From Crenothrix polyspora (GTDB taxonomy: Bacteria; Pseudomonadota; Gammaproteobacteria; Methylococcales; Methylomonadaceae): a stretch of 9,465 bases of DNA. Below are positions 1-7,115 of the stretch, piece by piece. The notes under the pieces are model-generated. The model was not told the DNA's origin. It was given only the letters and a program-made list of their open reading frames with translations, and searched no databases. Position 1 is the stretch's first letter. Each line of letters begins with the position of its first letter. Position numbers and translations under genes: made by a program. The stretch is from assembly GCA_945903675.1 (NCBI GenBank), contig CAMDOP010000116.1, forward strand, positions 1 to 9,465, written 5' to 3'.

Positions 1-24
1 AATAGTAGTAGTAGTTAGCTTCAT
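1..24 (-). CDS. Possible 5' end of an unidentified gene leaving the window (8 codons seen)
   Basis: An ATG at 24 (minus strand) is preceded by AGGA at 34-31 with a 6-nt spacer, a good ribosome binding site. The eight visible codons read MKLTTTTI. A lysine followed by small and hydrophobic residues would suit the start of a signal peptide, but eight residues cannot establish that. The four ACT codons are a small trinucleotide repeat. The start lies only 18 nt downstream of the atp operon terminator, so the gene would need read-through or a promoter in or before the terminator; I see no convincing one. Product unknown. It could also be a chance ATG with an SD-like sequence. Confidence 0.35.
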
Positions 25-41
25 GGAGTGTCCTGTTAAAC

Positions 42-79
42 AAAAAAGCCCGATAGCGTGACTAACGTTACCGGGCTTT
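42..79 (-). terminator. Rho-independent terminator of the atp operon
   Basis: On the minus strand an 8-bp stem, AAAGCCCG pairing with CGGGCTTT (79-72 and 52-45), is extended after one mismatch by about six more pairs including one G-U, closing on a small loop near 61-63. It is followed directly by a run of six T (47-42). It lies about 50 nt after the atpC stop. The plus-strand version has only a weak T/A-rich tail, so termination of leftward transcription is the natural reading. Confidence 0.9.
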
Positions 80-128
80 AAAATATGAGATTGCCTTTTA
101 GCTGGCTAATAACAACTGAGTGCTTTTA

Positions 129-551
129 TTAACCGCCACGCTTTCTAAATCTATCTAAAGTTCTTAATTGCATAACAGCTTGTGCCAATTGAGCTTGTGC
201 TGATGCATAATCAATCTTGCCCGTTTTATCAGCCAAAGCTTCTTCAGCTCTAACTTTAGCATCTAATGCCGCAGCTTCATCAATATCTTTTGCTCGTATA
301 GCAGTATCAGCCAATATAGTTACCAGATGTGGCTGAACTTCTAAATAACCACCAGAAATATAAAACGGATAACTTTCAGTAGCCGTGACTTTAACCCGAA
401 CTTCACCAGGATTTAACCGGGTAATGAATGGAGCATGTCTAGGGGAAATACCTACTTCACCGAGTTCAGCAGGAGCAAAGATCATTTCTGCCAAGCCAGA
501 GAATATCTCTTTTTCTGCACTTACGATGTCTACATGTACGGTCATGGTCAT
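129..551 (-). CDS. atpC: F1Fo ATP synthase subunit epsilon
   Basis: This is the epsilon subunit of the F1 central stalk. It sits with gamma on the c-ring, couples rotation to catalysis and can inhibit ATP hydrolysis. The 140 residues match the family length. The N-terminal beta-sandwich (about 1-85) begins MTMTVHVDIVSAEKEIFSGL and contains the conserved segments ISPRHAP and SGGYLEVQP, followed by VTILADTAIRAKDID. A C-terminal helical hairpin (about 90-138) follows, rich in Ala, Gln and Lys. The first ATG (551) is preferred to the one two codons later because AGGTG lies 5 nt upstream. It is the last gene of the operon, 51 nt after atpD. That gap holds a 9-bp hairpin, and a strong terminator follows the gene. 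No odd residues seen. Confidence 0.97.
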   Translation of the reverse strand: MTMTVHVDIVSAEKEIFSGLAEMIFAPAELGEVGISPRHAPFITRLNPGEVRVKVTATESYPFYISGGYLEVQPHLVTILADTAIRAKDIDEAAALDAKVRAEEALADKTGKIDYASAQAQLAQAVMQLRTLDRFRKRGG

Positions 552-570
552 TTCTTCACCTGTTTCAAAC

Positions 571-596
571 TTCTCCCTACCATTAAATAGGGAGAA
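571..596 (-). promoter_or_regulatory. Intercistronic hairpin between atpD and atpC
   Basis: TTCTCCCTA (571-579) and TAGGGAGAA (588-596) form a perfect 9-bp inverted repeat with an 8-nt loop. It fills most of the 51-nt gap between the atpD stop and the atpC start. In the minus-strand transcript no T-run follows it, so it is not a standard terminator. A role in mRNA processing, 3'-end protection of the atpD segment or lowered atpC translation is inference. Confidence 0.6.
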
Positions 597-602
597 ATTG
601 CC

Positions 603-1985
603 TTAGCCTTTTAATGTTTTAGCTTTCTCAAGTACTTCTTCTATGGTACCAACCATATAAAAAGCTTGTTCTGGAATAGCATCGTAATCGCCGTTGATAA
701 TACCTTTAAAGCCAGCAATCGTGTCTTTTAAAGATACATATTTACCTGGTGAACCCGTAAATACTTCAGCAACAAAGAAAGGTTGTGACAAGAACCGTTG
801 CATTTTACGAGCTCTTGAAACAGTTAACTTATCTTCTTCAGATAACTCATCCATACCCAAGATAGCAATAATGTCGCGTAATTCTTTGTAACGTTGCAAA
901 ATACCTTGAACACTACGAGCCACATCATAATGCTCTTGACCGATAACTAATGGATCAAGCTGACGACTGGTTGAATCCAAAGGATCAATAGCAGGATAAA
1001 TACCTAACTCTGCAATTTGACGTGATAAAACCACCGTCGCATCTAAGTGAGCAAAAGTAGTTGCAGGTGAAGGATCGGTTAAATCATCCGCAGGTACATA
1101 GACCGCTTGAATAGAAGTAATAGAGCCAGTTTTAGTCGAAGTAATCCGTTCTTGTAAAACACCCATTTCTTCAGCCAATGTAGGTTGGTAACCTACCGCT
1201 GATGGCATACGACCTAATAAAGCAGATACTTCAGTTCCTGCTAAGGTGTAGCGATAAATATTATCTACGAAGAATAAAACATCACGACCTTCATCACGGA
1301 AATATTCCGCCATGGTTAAACCAGTCAATGCTACTCGTAATCTGTTTCCGGGTGGCTCGTTCATTTGTCCGTAAACTAACGATACTTTGTCAATTACGTT
1401 AGAATCTGTCATTTCGTGATAGAAATCATTTCCCTCACGAGTACGCTCACCAACACCAGCAAATACTGAGTATCCACTATGTTCAATGGCGATATTACGA
1501 ATCAGTTCCATCATGTTGACGGTTTTACCTACACCGGCACCACCAAATAAACCAACTTTACCACCTTTGGTAAAGGGGCAAACTAAATCGATAACTTTAA
1601 TACCAGTTTCTAGTAGTTCGTTTGCAGCCGCTTGCTCTGCATAACTAGGTGCTTCACGATGAATGCCCCATTTAACTTTTTCACCAATAGGACCTTTATC
1701 ATCAATAGGTTGTCCTAAAACATTCATAATTCGACCTAATGTTTCTTTACCCACAGGTACCGAAATAGGTCCTTCAGTATTAGTGACTATCAGGCCTCTG
1801 CTTAAGCCATCAGTACTACCCATAGCAATTGTTCTGACGACACCGTCACCTAATTGCTGTTGGACTTCTAATACTAAGTCTTTGCCTTCTACGATTAAGG
1901 CGTCATATACTTTGGGCAGTTCTTCACGTGTAAATTCTACGTCAACGACCGCGCCTATAATTTGTACGATTTTACCCGAACTCAT
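603..1985 (-). CDS. atpD: F1Fo ATP synthase subunit beta (catalytic)
   Basis: Beta carries the three catalytic sites of the F1 alpha3beta3 hexamer, making ATP from ADP and phosphate on the cytoplasmic face. With start M at 1985 it has 460 residues, the E. coli length. Visible are the N-terminal beta-barrel (MSSGKIVQIIGAVVDVEF), Walker A GGAGVGKT (148-155), the general-base segment GERTREGNDF with Glu180, Walker B LFFVD ending at Asp241, and the DELSEED motif in the C-terminal helical domain. The frame is open nine codons further upstream, but ATG 1985 has AGAGGA 6 nt before it and matches the family N-terminus. It lies 92 nt after atpG, the longest gap in the operon, and is bracketed by two hairpins. 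All key residues are present. Confidence 0.98.
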   Translation of the reverse strand: MSSGKIVQIIGAVVDVEFTREELPKVYDALIVEGKDLVLEVQQQLGDGVVRTIAMGSTDGLSRGLIVTNTEGPISVPVGKETLGRIMNVLGQPIDDKGPIGEKVKWGIHREAPSYAEQAAANELLETGIKVIDLVCPFTKGGKVGLFGGAGVGKTVNMMELIRNIAIEHSGYSVFAGVGERTREGNDFYHEMTDSNVIDKVSLVYGQMNEPPGNRLRVALTGLTMAEYFRDEGRDVLFFVDNIYRYTLAGTEVSALLGRMPSAVGYQPTLAEEMGVLQERITSTKTGSITSIQAVYVPADDLTDPSPATTFAHLDATVVLSRQIAELGIYPAIDPLDSTSRQLDPLVIGQEHYDVARSVQGILQRYKELRDIIAILGMDELSEEDKLTVSRARKMQRFLSQPFFVAEVFTGSPGKYVSLKDTIAGFKGIINGDYDAIPEQAFYMVGTIEEVLEKAKTLKG

Positions 1986-2043
1986 TCTGTGTCCTCTAAA
2001 GTTTTGTGTCAATTTGAATGGGGCGACGGCTCCAGCCTAACCA

Positions 2044-2071
2044 TAAGGGTAGATATAAAAACCTACCCTTA
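2044..2071 (-). promoter_or_regulatory. Intercistronic hairpin between atpG and atpD
   Basis: TAAGGGTAG (2044-2052) and CTACCCTTA (2063-2071) make a perfect 9-bp inverted repeat around a 10-nt loop. It starts just 7 nt after the atpG stop codon, in the longest intercistronic gap of the operon. In the minus-strand RNA it is followed by TGGTTAGG and not by a U-run, so efficient intrinsic termination is unlikely. Its placement fits a 3'-end stabiliser or processing site. It resembles the atpD-atpC hairpin in stem length. Confidence 0.6.
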
Positions 2072-2077
2072 ATAAGA

Positions 2078-2941
2078 TTAAACAGCAGCAGCACCTGCAA
2101 CAATTTCTGAAATTTCTTGAGTGATAGCAGCCTGCCTAGCTTTATTGTAAATCAACTGCAACTCACTAATAAGATTTCCGGCATTATCTGAAGCACTCTT
2201 CATTGCAACCATTCTGGCCGCTTGTTCACAAGCATTGTTCTCAACCAAGCCCTGATAAACTTTGGACTCGACATAACGATTCAGCAGATGATCCAATACT
2301 TCTTTAGCATCAGGTTCATATATATAATCCCAATGACCGTTCAAGTTTTCATCAAGGTCACAAGCAACTATTGGCAATAACTGTTCCACGGTGGGGCGTT
2401 GAGTCATGGTATTTACGAATTCATTGCTAATAATAAACAATTGATCGATTCTACCTTCTTCATAGGCATCCAGCATGATTTTAATAACACCAATGATGTC
2501 GTTCAAATGTGGAGCATCACCTAATTTAATAGCTTGACCGACTAAATTAATCTTTAGATTACTAAAAAATCCAGAAGCTTTTGTACCTATAGTACATACA
2601 TCCACTTCAATATTTGCATTCTCCCATTCGACTAGGTGGCTTAACGTACTTCTGAATAAATTAGAATTCAGACCGCCGCACAAACCTCTGTCAGAGCTCA
2701 CCACAATAATACCGATACGTTTAACGTCTCGTGCTATCAGATAAGGATGCTTATATTCTGGATTGGCTTGCGCCAAATGCTTAATTATTTTTGCAATCTT
2801 TTTAGAATAGGGGCGTGATGCTTGCATTCTGTCTTTTGTTTTACGCATTTTACTCGCGGCAACCATCTCCATTGCGCGAGTAATTTTTTGAGTATTTTTA
2901 ATACTCGCAATCTTGGTGCGTACTTCTTTACCAACAGCCAT
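2078..2941 (-). CDS. atpG: F1Fo ATP synthase subunit gamma
   Basis: Gamma is the rotating central shaft that links the c-ring to the alpha3beta3 head. Its 287 residues equal the E. coli length. The N-terminal helix carries the hallmark TQKITRAMEMVAASKMRK (about 18-35). The Rossmann-like middle contains SSDRGLCGGLN. The C-terminal helix ends with QAARMVAMKSASDNA, LIYNKARQAAITQEISEIVAGAAAV, the stretch that turns inside the hexamer. ATG 2941 has AAGGG about 8 nt upstream and lies 12 nt after the atpA stop, suggesting coupled translation. The only oddity is the 92-nt gap to atpD that follows, which holds a hairpin. Confidence 0.98.
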   Translation of the reverse strand: MAVGKEVRTKIASIKNTQKITRAMEMVAASKMRKTKDRMQASRPYSKKIAKIIKHLAQANPEYKHPYLIARDVKRIGIIVVSSDRGLCGGLNSNLFRSTLSHLVEWENANIEVDVCTIGTKASGFFSNLKINLVGQAIKLGDAPHLNDIIGVIKIMLDAYEEGRIDQLFIISNEFVNTMTQRPTVEQLLPIVACDLDENLNGHWDYIYEPDAKEVLDHLLNRYVESKVYQGLVENNACEQAARMVAMKSASDNAGNLISELQLIYNKARQAAITQEISEIVAGAAAV

Positions 2942-2953
2942 TTGAAGACCCTT

Positions 2954-4495
2954 TTACCAACTATGAGTTTTAACGAAAGTTTCAATAGCTGTTTTTAAGC
3001 CATTGCTAATTTCATTACTAAAATCGCCGGTTGCATTAATGTTATTCATGAGTTCAGAATGCTCCGACTTCATATACAGATGTAAGGCTGATTCGAAATC
3101 TAGAACCTTATTCACTGCGATGCTATCAAGGAAACCCTCATTAGCTGCAAAAAGTGATACTGCCATTTGTGCAACAGACATTGGCGAATATTGATTTTGC
3201 TTCATTAACTCGGTGACACGTTGACCACGTTCAATTTGCTTACGTGTACTTTCATCTAAATCAGAAGCAAACTGAGCAAATGCTGCTAACTCACGATATT
3301 GCGCCAAATCTAAACGGGTACCACCACCTAATTTCTTAATGATCTTAGTTTGTGCAGCACCACCTACTCGTGAGACTGACAAACCAGCATTTACCGCAGG
3401 ACGAATACCTGAGTTAAATAAATTACTTTCAAGGAAAATTTGTCCATCAGTAATTGAAATAACGTTAGTCGGTACAAAAGCAGATACGTCTCCACCTTGT
3501 GTTTCAATGATAGGCAATGCCGTCAATGAACCTGTTTTACCTTTTACCTTACCACCCGTTAGTCTTTCAACTTCTGCCGCATTAATGCGTGAAGCTCTTT
3601 CTAATAAACGAGAGTGTAAATAAAATACATCACCAGGATAAGCTTCACGACCGGGAGGACGACGTAATAACAATGAAACTTGGCGATATGCCCAAGCTTG
3701 CTTAGTTAAATCATCATAAATAATTAGAGCATCTTCACCACGATCTCTGAAGAATTCACCCATAGAACAGCCGGTATAAGGCGCAATAAATTGGAGTGCA
3801 GCAGACTCTGAAGCTGATGCCGCAACAATAATCGTATGTGCCATAGCGCCATGCTCTTCTAATTTGCGAACGACGTTAGCAATAGATGAACGTTTCTGAC
3901 CAATAGCGACATAGATACATTTAATTCCTGTACCTTTTTGATTAATAATGGCATCAATAGCAATCGCAGTTTTACCTGTTTGCCTGTCACCAATAATAAG
4001 TTCGCGTTGTCCACGACCCACGGGGATCATAGCATCAATTGATTTCAAACCTAACTGTACAGGCTGATCTACTGATTGACGAGCAATTACGCCAGGTGCG
4101 ATTTTTTCAATCGGGGCAGTTTCAGTGGTTTCAATGGCACCTTTACCATCGATAGCATTACCCAGTGCATCAACAACGCGACCTAGTAAAGCCTCACCTA
4201 CAGGTACTTCAAGAATTTTTCCGGTACACTTTACGACATCGCCTTCAGAAATATGTTGGTATGAACCTAATACCACGACACCGACTGAATCTCTTTCAAG
4301 GTTAAGCGCCATCCCAAAAGTATTGCCTGGGAATTCAAGCATTTCGCCTTGCATCGCTTGAGAAAGACCATGTACTCTAACAATACCGTCCGTCACACTG
4401 ACGACAGTACCTTCTGTATGCGCTTCGGCACTAAGGTCGAAGTTTTCGATCTTCTTTTTAATCAGATCACTTATTTCAGATGGATTTAATTGCAT
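2954..4495 (-). CDS. atpA: F1Fo ATP synthase subunit alpha
   Basis: Alpha forms the non-catalytic nucleotide sites of the F1 hexamer and lends the arginine finger to the catalytic beta sites. The length, 513 residues, equals that of E. coli. It begins MQLNPSEISDLIKKKIENFD, where the N-terminal helix contacts delta, and continues with the beta-barrel (about 27-95), Walker A GDRQTGKT (169-176), ALIIYDD at the Walker B position (about 256-262), and SVSRVGGAAQ with Arg376 as the finger. The protein ends in a helical domain finishing KTHSW. ATG 4495 matches the family start. The Shine-Dalgarno is weak (GAG-rich stretch about 10 nt upstream), and the 16-nt gap to atpH suggests translational coupling. 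No missing key residues. Confidence 0.98.
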   Translation of the reverse strand: MQLNPSEISDLIKKKIENFDLSAEAHTEGTVVSVTDGIVRVHGLSQAMQGEMLEFPGNTFGMALNLERDSVGVVVLGSYQHISEGDVVKCTGKILEVPVGEALLGRVVDALGNAIDGKGAIETTETAPIEKIAPGVIARQSVDQPVQLGLKSIDAMIPVGRGQRELIIGDRQTGKTAIAIDAIINQKGTGIKCIYVAIGQKRSSIANVVRKLEEHGAMAHTIIVAASASESAALQFIAPYTGCSMGEFFRDRGEDALIIYDDLTKQAWAYRQVSLLLRRPPGREAYPGDVFYLHSRLLERASRINAAEVERLTGGKVKGKTGSLTALPIIETQGGDVSAFVPTNVISITDGQIFLESNLFNSGIRPAVNAGLSVSRVGGAAQTKIIKKLGGGTRLDLAQYRELAAFAQFASDLDESTRKQIERGQRVTELMKQNQYSPMSVAQMAVSLFAANEGFLDSIAVNKVLDFESALHLYMKSEHSELMNNINATGDFSNEISNGLKTAIETFVKTHSW

Positions 4496-4511
4496 GTGCT
4501 ATTTCTCACTC

Positions 4512-5045
4512 TTACTTTAGCGCTTTTTGCATGTATTGAAGTCGGCCTTTAATGGATCCGTCAATAACCTTGTCGCCCGCGCGAACGAGAACGCCACCGA
4601 TTAATGACTTATCCACAGCCACATTCATATGGATTTTTTTACCTAGGGTTTTTTCTAGGGTTGCCGCAAATTCTTGTTTTGCTTCTTTTGATAAAGGATA
4701 GGCCGTCCTAACTTCGACTTCCATATAGCCTTCATCTTCGGCTTTAAAAGCCTCGAAAAGCGTTGCAATCGTTGGCACCAAGCGTAAGCGATTATTATGA
4801 ACCAGTAGTTTTAGAAAATTCTCATTCTCTTCATTAACGTGCCCTTGACAGATATCTAGCATCAATGCAGATAATCTTTGCTTGTCTACCTTTGGGTTGT
4901 CAACTACAACAGATATGTTTTTATTATTTAAAATATCTGACATAAATGCCAAACTCTTCGACCAACTTGCAGCCGATTGAGTTTCCTTAGCTCTTTTAAA
5001 AATAGCTGCGGCGTAGGGTCTTGCTAATGTTGCTAGTTCGCTCAT
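4512..5045 (-). CDS. atpH: F1Fo ATP synthase subunit delta
   Basis: Delta is the peripheral-stalk connector that joins the top of F1 (alpha N-termini) to the b dimer, so the alpha3beta3 head does not spin with the rotor. Its 177 residues equal the E. coli length. The helical N-terminal domain begins MSELATLARPYAAAIFKRAKE, the typical LARPYA-AIF motif. The C-terminal part holds VEVRTAYPLS (about 114-123) and the conserved LIGGVLVRAGDKVIDGSIKGRL near the end. It starts 5 nt after the atpF stop with only a weak AGG upstream, so it probably depends on translational coupling. A perfect consensus DnaA-box 9-mer (4609-4617) falls inside it and is likely coincidental. Confidence 0.97.
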   Translation of the reverse strand: MSELATLARPYAAAIFKRAKETQSAASWSKSLAFMSDILNNKNISVVVDNPKVDKQRLSALMLDICQGHVNEENENFLKLLVHNNRLRLVPTIATLFEAFKAEDEGYMEVEVRTAYPLSKEAKQEFAATLEKTLGKKIHMNVAVDKSLIGGVLVRAGDKVIDGSIKGRLQYMQKALK

Positions 5046-5050
5046 TATGC

Positions 5051-5524
5051 TTAACCTAATTGTTTAGAAACTTTGCTAATAATATCTTGATGCTTAGCTT
5101 TATCGATTTCAGCACCCAGAATCTGTTCTGCAGCACTTAACGCTAAATCAGCCACTTCTTGACGCAAACCTTCTTTTGCCTGCTGAATTTCTTGCTCAAT
5201 TTGTGCTTTTGCTGCCACAAGTAAGCGTTCGCCTTCTTGTTTAGCCGTATCTTTTGATTCTTCAATCAAATCATTAGCACGTTTTTGAGCTAGATTAACA
5301 ATCTCAGAGGATTGTAGCTTGGCTTCTTTTATAACACCTTTGGCTTTTTTCTCAGCCAACAGAATTTCTTCCTGACCTTTTTCAGCAGCAGCCAAGCCAT
5401 CGGCAATTTTCTTTTTACGTTCTTCTAAAGAGTCAAATAAAGGCGGCCAAATGTACTTCATGGTAAACCATACCAGAAGTGCAAAGGTAATCATTTGCCC
5501 TATCAGAGTTGCATTGATGCTCAC
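5051..5524 (-). CDS. atpF: F1Fo ATP synthase subunit b
   Basis: Subunit b forms the dimeric peripheral stalk that anchors F1 to subunit a in the membrane. The 157 residues are the usual length. One N-terminal membrane helix (about 5-25, NATLIGQMITFALLVWFTMKYIWPPL) is followed by a long charged, Ala/Glu/Lys-rich coiled-coil (about 30-150) with the conserved ERKKKIADGLAAAE. The start is GTG at 5524: alignment with the family N-terminus (MNLNATILGQ in E. coli) and AGAGGG about 7 nt upstream both fix it. It lies 39 nt after atpE and 5 nt before atpH. There is a single b gene and no b' partner, the usual proteobacterial respiratory arrangement. Confidence 0.97.
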   Translation of the reverse strand: MSINATLIGQMITFALLVWFTMKYIWPPLFDSLEERKKKIADGLAAAEKGQEEILLAEKKAKGVIKEAKLQSSEIVNLAQKRANDLIEESKDTAKQEGERLLVAAKAQIEQEIQQAKEGLRQEVADLALSAAEQILGAEIDKAKHQDIISKVSKQLG

Positions 5525-5563
5525 GATGCGTCCCTCTTGTTACTATTAAACATACGTGTGCAA

Positions 5564-5851
5564 TTAACCTGCAGCCGCAGCTGTAACCGCAGACAGGAAT
5601 GGATTTGCGAAAGTAAAGAACAATGCCAAACCAACGCCGATCATTGTTACCGCATCCAACAGACCCGCAACAACGAACATTTTTACTTGTAACATAGGTA
5701 CCATTTCAGGTTGACGTGCAGCACCTTCTAAAAACTTTCCACCTAATAGACCAAAGCCTATCGCTGTTCCTAAAGCGCCCATACCCAAAATCAGACCTAC
5801 TGCAATAGCAGTCATGCCTTGTACGTCAGCAATTAATTTTGCAATTTCCAT
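5564..5851 (-). CDS. atpE: F1Fo ATP synthase subunit c (rotor ring)
   Basis: Subunit c is the membrane hairpin that assembles into the proton-driven ring. The gene encodes 95 residues, longer than the 79 of E. coli, with extra residues at both ends (C-terminal tail ANPFLSAVTAAAAG). TM1 (about 12-36) has the Gly/Ala-rich pattern GLILGMGALGTAIGFGLLGG, the polar loop KFLEGAARQPE (39-49) contacts gamma and epsilon, and TM2 (about 56-82) carries the ion-binding Asp66 in GLLDAVTM. There is no Gln/Glu-Ser sodium signature, so the ring should be H+-coupled. ATG 5851 has a strong GGAGG 4 nt upstream, in keeping with c being needed in many copies per complex. Confidence 0.98.
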   Translation of the reverse strand: MEIAKLIADVQGMTAIAVGLILGMGALGTAIGFGLLGGKFLEGAARQPEMVPMLQVKMFVVAGLLDAVTMIGVGLALFFTFANPFLSAVTAAAAG

Positions 5852-5886
5852 GAAACCTCCAAACGGTTAATAAAGTTATAAAAAAA
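5852..5886 (-). promoter_or_regulatory. Strong ribosome binding site and U-rich leader of atpE
   Basis: The minus-strand leader of atpE contains GGAGGT (5860-5855), the best Shine-Dalgarno of the operon, and about 20 nt farther upstream a run of seven T (5886-5880) in AU-rich sequence. In E. coli the atpE leader is a known translational enhancer with a U-rich tract and good SD that raises c synthesis relative to its neighbours. The same architecture here suggests the same use. This is by analogy only. Confidence 0.55.
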
Positions 5887-5900
5887 CGGTCCAACAATAA

Positions 5901-6677
5901 TTAATGATGCTCATGCGCCATAGTCAGGTAAACAATCGTTAATACCATGAATATGAAAGCTTGTAGCGTAATAATTAAAATGTGAAAAATTGCCCATGGA
6001 AAACTTAATACCGGCTGTATATACCACGGTAACAAGGCAATCAAAATAAATATCAATTCACCTGCATACAGGTTTCCGAATAGACGTAAAGCCAATGAGA
6101 TAGGCTTGGCAATTTCTTCGACTAATTTTAACAATAAGTTAAATGGCATTAACCAAGGACCAAAAGGCTGTAACAACAACTCTTTAGCAAAACCTATCGG
6201 GCCTTTTATCTTAATGCTATAAAAAATAATTAAACAAAACACCGAAATAGACATAGCAAATGTAGCATTCAAATCGGTACTAGGTACCACACGAAGATAT
6301 TCGATACCCATCATAGATCCAATGAGTGGCAATATATCAACTGGGAACAAATCCATAAAGTTCCACATGAATACCCAACAAAAGATAGTCAAGGCTAATG
6401 GCGCTATTAATTTACTTTCGCCATGAAAACTGTCTTTTACTTGAGTATCAACAAACTCAATCAACATTTCAGCAAAATTTTGTACTAAACCTGGAACCCC
6501 AGAAGTGGCTTTTTCTGCTGCGGTCTTAAAAAACCAAATAAACAAGCCGCCTAATACAGCCGAAAAAAACAAAGTGTCCAGATGTAATGTCCAGAAACCT
6601 TCACCCACATGCAGCGGAGTTAAATGGTGAATAATATATCCCGTTACACCTTCAGTGGCATGAGCTTCGGTAGCCAT
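5901..6677 (-). CDS. atpB: F1Fo ATP synthase subunit a
   Basis: Subunit a is the membrane stator that provides the two proton half-channels beside the c-ring. It has 258 residues, slightly shorter than E. coli (271). Several hydrophobic segments are visible (about 33-50, 91-117, 139-155, 203-222, 229-252). The essential arginine is Arg198 in ALRLFGNLYAGELIF (E. coli Arg210), with Glu207 (E. coli Glu219) and Gln239 in TLQAFIFMVLTIVYL (E. coli Gln252) also conserved. The N-terminus and C-terminus (HEHH) are histidine-rich. ATG 6677 has AGAGGA about 4 nt upstream. It lies 21 nt after atpI and 49 nt before atpE. Confidence 0.97.
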   Translation of the reverse strand: MATEAHATEGVTGYIIHHLTPLHVGEGFWTLHLDTLFFSAVLGGLFIWFFKTAAEKATSGVPGLVQNFAEMLIEFVDTQVKDSFHGESKLIAPLALTIFCWVFMWNFMDLFPVDILPLIGSMMGIEYLRVVPSTDLNATFAMSISVFCLIIFYSIKIKGPIGFAKELLLQPFGPWLMPFNLLLKLVEEIAKPISLALRLFGNLYAGELIFILIALLPWYIQPVLSFPWAIFHILIITLQAFIFMVLTIVYLTMAHEHH

Positions 6678-6698
6678 CGTTCCTCTCTTTTAATAATG

Positions 6699-7058
6699 TT
6701 AGCGCATTAATAGCGCAAACCAAAAAACTGATAATGCTGCTATATAACCTAGCAGCAGCGGTAATATTGTTATGTTTGGTACTTGAAATATGAGCACAAA
6801 CAACGCGGCGGTTAATATTAATTTCCCTGATTCACCGGCATAAAAGGCATTCATAACTTTTCGTGCAGGTAGTCCCGCAGCCTTATGGATACGCAAAGCA
6901 AAATACAGATTTGGTACAAACGCAGCTACCCCACCTAATGCAGTTGAGATCGCATAATGCATACCTCCAAAACCTGCTGAACCTGCAGTTATTATCAGTA
7001 TGATTAAAAGCTGATAACTTAAAATCTTGCTGATAGTTGAATAACTTCTGTTCCTCAC
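6699..7058 (-). CDS. atpI: ATP synthase assembly protein AtpI (subunit I)
   Basis: AtpI is the small membrane protein that opens most bacterial atp operons and assists c-ring or Fo assembly; it is not part of the finished enzyme. From the GTG at 7058 it has 119 residues with four hydrophobic segments (about 11-30, 35-56, 77-93, 97-117) and the family-like segments GGVAAFVPNLYFALRIHKA and FYAGESGKL. I chose GTG 7058 over the in-frame ATG 7097. GGAGAG sits 4 nt upstream of the GTG, the N-terminus RNRSYSTISKILSYQLL then aligns with E. coli AtpI, and the likely operon promoter has its -10 box and start point inside the extra 13 codons. ATG 7097 has no SD. Stop at 6699; atpB follows after 21 nt. 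Confidence 0.9.
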   Translation of the reverse strand: MRNRSYSTISKILSYQLLIILIITAGSAGFGGMHYAISTALGGVAAFVPNLYFALRIHKAAGLPARKVMNAFYAGESGKLILTAALFVLIFQVPNITILPLLLGYIAALSVFWFALLMR

Positions 7059-7086
7059 AAAGCTCTCCAAACATAATAGCTCATGA

Positions 7087-7115
7087 ATTATAGTCATCGA
7101 CGCCCATTAAATCAA
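7087..7115 (-). promoter_or_regulatory. Sigma-70 promoter of the atp operon
   Basis: On the minus strand, TTGATT (7115-7110) is followed after exactly 17 nt by a perfect TATAAT (7092-7087). The expected start is near 7080, giving a leader of about 22 nt before the atpI GTG. The sequence upstream (about 7116-7170) is AT-rich, compatible with an UP element. A dyad, AATCA-4-TGATT (7110-7123), overlaps the -35 box. No other comparably good promoter was seen upstream of atpI. Confidence 0.7.

Noticed and set aside
385..606. Plus-strand open frames opposite the atp genes (also near 694, 1202, 1663, 3003, 3339, 4125, 5495) and a minus frame inside dnaB (8315-8662)
   Set aside because: They are antisense or out-of-frame shadows of strongly conserved genes and show no independent start signals or recognisable domains.
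1986..2012. A nine-codon N-terminal extension of atpD
   Set aside because: ATG 1985 has AGAGGA at 6 nt and the resulting protein has the exact family length and N-terminus.
4609..4617. A perfect DnaA-box consensus TTATCCACA
   Set aside because: Single copy inside atpH, encoding the conserved VDKSL region, with no AT-rich unwinding element or box cluster around it; not an origin.
6700..6717. GCGC-7-GCGC dyad at the end of atpI
   Set aside because: Only a 4-bp stem of a self-complementary word, inside coding sequence; too weak to claim a structure.
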